Notes under the pieces: generated by a model
What the model was told of the DNA's origin: nothing
The model's database searches: none
Seen by the model: the letters and a program-made list of their open reading frames with translations, nothing else
Position numbers and translations under genes: made by a program
Assembly (NCBI GenBank): GCA_028288645.1
Contig: JAQBNJ010000485.1
Span: 1-8,340 of the forward strand
Direction of reading: 5' to 3'
From: Sediminibacterium sp.
GTDB taxonomy: Bacteria; Bacteroidota; Bacteroidia; Chitinophagales; Chitinophagaceae
Length of the DNA stretch: 8,340 nucleotides
Part shown: in pieces, positions 6,836 to 8,340 of the stretch
How the letters are laid out: each line of letters starts with the position of its first letter
Numbering within the stretch: the stretch's first letter is position 1

Positions 6836-7902
6836 AATACTTGCTTTAAGAGTTGAATATACAGCGCAATGCCTTTGTTTATTTCGTCAATGTAAATATA
6901 CTCATCGGCTGTGTGGCTGCGTGCACTATCGCCGGGACCCATCTTCAACGTTTGAAAAGGCATTAAAGCCTTATCGCTTGTGGTAGGTGAGCCATAATAA
7001 GTTCTATCCAGGGCAAGTCCAGCCTTGATCAATGGATGTTCCATGGCAATGGAAGTGGAACGCATGCGGAGGCTTCTCGGTATTACTTCGCTTTTTACAT
7101 TTGCCTGGATGGTTGATACGATCTCTTCGAAAGTATACAATTCATTCACCCTTACATCTACAACAAAACGGCATTGAGAAGGAACCACATTATGCGCTTT
7201 GTTCTCTGTGTCAATTACAGTTACCGTCATTTTTACTTTACCGAGCAGGGGAGAGCCCTTTTCAAACTCAAAATTCCTGAACCATTCAATATCATCTATG
7301 GCTTTATACAATGCATTCTCTCCTTCTTCACGCGCCGCATGGCCCGCTTTGCCTGTGGCAACAACATCAAGCACAAGCAATCCTCTTTCTGCGATGGCCA
7401 TTTGCATTAAGGTTGGCTCGCCAACAATGCCGCATTCTATCTTTGGTAATTCTGCCAATAATATTTCGATGCCATTCTTTCCTGAGATCTCTTCTTCTGC
7501 AGTAGCAGCAAAAACAAGATTGTATTTCAGATCTTTTTGCTCATAAAAATGCAGGAATACAGCCAGCAGCGATACCAATGATCCACCGGCATCATTACTG
7601 CCCAAGCCAAATAATTTGCCTTCTTTTTCAATAGGTAAAAAAGGATCGAGTGTATAGGCTTTGTTGGGTTTTACCGTATCATGGTGTGAATTGAGCAACA
7701 GTGATGGTTTGCGCTCATCAAAATATTTATTAGTGGCCCACACATTATTCAGGAACCGTTTTGCTGCAATATTATTTGATGTAAAGAACGTTTCAATAAT
7801 AACAGCAGTCTGGTCTTCTTCTTTACTGAACGATGGCGATGCGATCAATTGTTTTAAAAGATCCAGCGCTTTTGTGGTTAATATGTCAAGTTGTTCATTC
7901 AT
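6832..7902 (-). CDS. argE: M20-family N-acyl deacylase of arginine synthesis (ArgE-type)
   Basis: This 356-residue cytoplasmic zinc hydrolase removes the acyl group from acylornithine or acylcitrulline. The M20 metal and catalytic residues are all present: HHDTV (H73, D75), the bridging D104 in SNDAGG, catalytic E137 and metal ligand E138 in AEEEISG, E162 in GEPT, and H330 in SARSHTADEY. The lid/dimerisation domain carries GKAGHAA (H188). The start overlaps the end of argB by 8 nt and the stop overlaps argH by 4 nt, so this is a coupled operon gene and its role in arginine synthesis is secure. The substrate is not: in Bacteroides and several relatives, carbamoylation comes first on N-succinylornithine or N-acetylornithine, so the true substrate may be acylcitrulline. 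DapE or a general M20 peptidase is less likely given the neighbours. Confidence 0.87.
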
Positions 7903-8340
7903 TGCTGATCGTTGTGCCTGATCTTCCTTCTATTAACTGGTGCAGTTCTTCGGCTTTGCCGATGATCACTTTGTGCACGCCTTTTTGTAACGCGGTAAAC
8001 GCGTTATCCAGTTTAGGTATCATTCCTGCAAAGATCAACTGCTTCTCCTTTAATGCAGCGTAGTACGAAGCATTGATCTGCGGTATCACCGAATTCTCAT
8101 CCTCCACATTCAACAGAACACCGTTCTTTTCAAAAGAATAGATCAATTGTGTATGGTATGTTTTACCAAGTGCGGTAGCCAATTCCTGTGCGATGGTATC
8201 TGCATTTGTGTTCAGTAAATTACCTTTTGCATCATGCGTGATCGGAGCCGCTACAACTGCGAGATCCTGGTCAAGCAATGTTTTTAATAATCCGGTGTTC
8301 ACTGAATCAATATCGCCCACAAAACCATAATCGATCGTTG
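7895..8340 (-). CDS. argB: Acetylglutamate kinase, N-terminus cut by the window edge
   Basis: ArgB phosphorylates N-acetylglutamate (or N-succinylglutamate in some Bacteroidota), the second step of arginine synthesis. Only the C-terminal 147 residues are here. The frame stays open to the window edge, and the codons before the GTG at 8318-8320 read TIDYGF, matching the family's GFVGDI strand, so that GTG is an internal valine and not a start. Visible family features are APITHD, the nucleotide/substrate loop NTNADTIA, and the C-terminal GMIPKLDNAF-ALQKGV block ending in a GTTIS motif. A whole enzyme is about 260 residues, so roughly 110 are missing to the right. The TGA (7895-7897) lies inside the argE start region (8-nt overlap). 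Family kinship with aspartokinase or uridylate kinase was considered, but the motifs and neighbours favour ArgB. Confidence 0.93.
   Translation of the reverse strand, partial: TIDYGFVGDIDSVNTGLLKTLLDQDLAVVAAPITHDAKGNLLNTNADTIAQELATALGKTYHTQLIYSFEKNGVLLNVEDENSVIPQINASYYAALKEKQLIFAGMIPKLDNAFTALQKGVHKVIIGKAEELHQLIEGRSGTTISNE

Noticed and set aside
7199..7546. Plus-strand open frames within the argE region
   Set aside because: They overlap a fully supported M20 enzyme with all metal ligands; shadows of codon usage.
7895..8320. argB starting at the GTG at 8318-8320
   Set aside because: The frame is open to the window edge and upstream codons continue the ArgB GFVGDI strand, so the gene is cut by the edge instead.

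Overview
The window reads as chromosome from a Bacteroidota bacterium, most likely a Chitinophagaceae-type organism. The signs are an outer-membrane beta-barrel receptor with an N-terminal carboxypeptidase-regulatory-like domain, a DUF6934-type protein (a family I know almost only from this phylum), an ArgH with a Bacteroidota-style N-terminus, AT-rich leaders without clear Shine-Dalgarno sequences, and one good match to the TAnnTTTG -7 promoter element. This placement is by recognition only; no search was run.

Left part (1-1355, plus strand): the window opens on an intrinsic terminator for a gene outside it. Next comes a DUF6934-type gene (145-591), followed by three tandem paralogues of a short, lysine-rich protein (601-774, 888-1097, 1116-1355). 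Between the first and second small genes lies a previously unlabelled remnant (784-891) that still encodes the C-terminal end of a second DUF6934 copy. The locus therefore looks like the scar of an array of [DUF6934 + small gene] modules that was duplicated and then partly deleted. This is the most interesting part of the window. It could be a toxin-antitoxin-like or other accessory two-gene system, but the function is unknown.

Middle (1356-5497): a gene-free convergent spacer ends in a minus-strand terminator (1573-1602) that serves a large outer-membrane beta-barrel/TonB-dependent-receptor-like gene (1645-4476, minus). Upstream of it is a likely -7 promoter element, then a large inverted repeat built from period-8 units (4562-4662), then a secreted FKBP-type peptidyl-prolyl isomerase (4666-5430, minus).

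Right part (5498-8340, minus): three overlapping arginine-biosynthesis genes in the order argB (cut by the window edge), an argE-type M20 deacylase, and argH. They overlap by 8 and 4 nt, so they are almost certainly one translationally coupled operon covering acylglutamate phosphorylation, deacylation, and the final lyase step that releases arginine. In several Bacteroidota this pathway runs on N-acylated (often N-succinylated) intermediates through citrulline, so the exact substrate of the deacylase is left open.

No tRNA, rRNA, CRISPR array, insertion sequence or integrase was seen.
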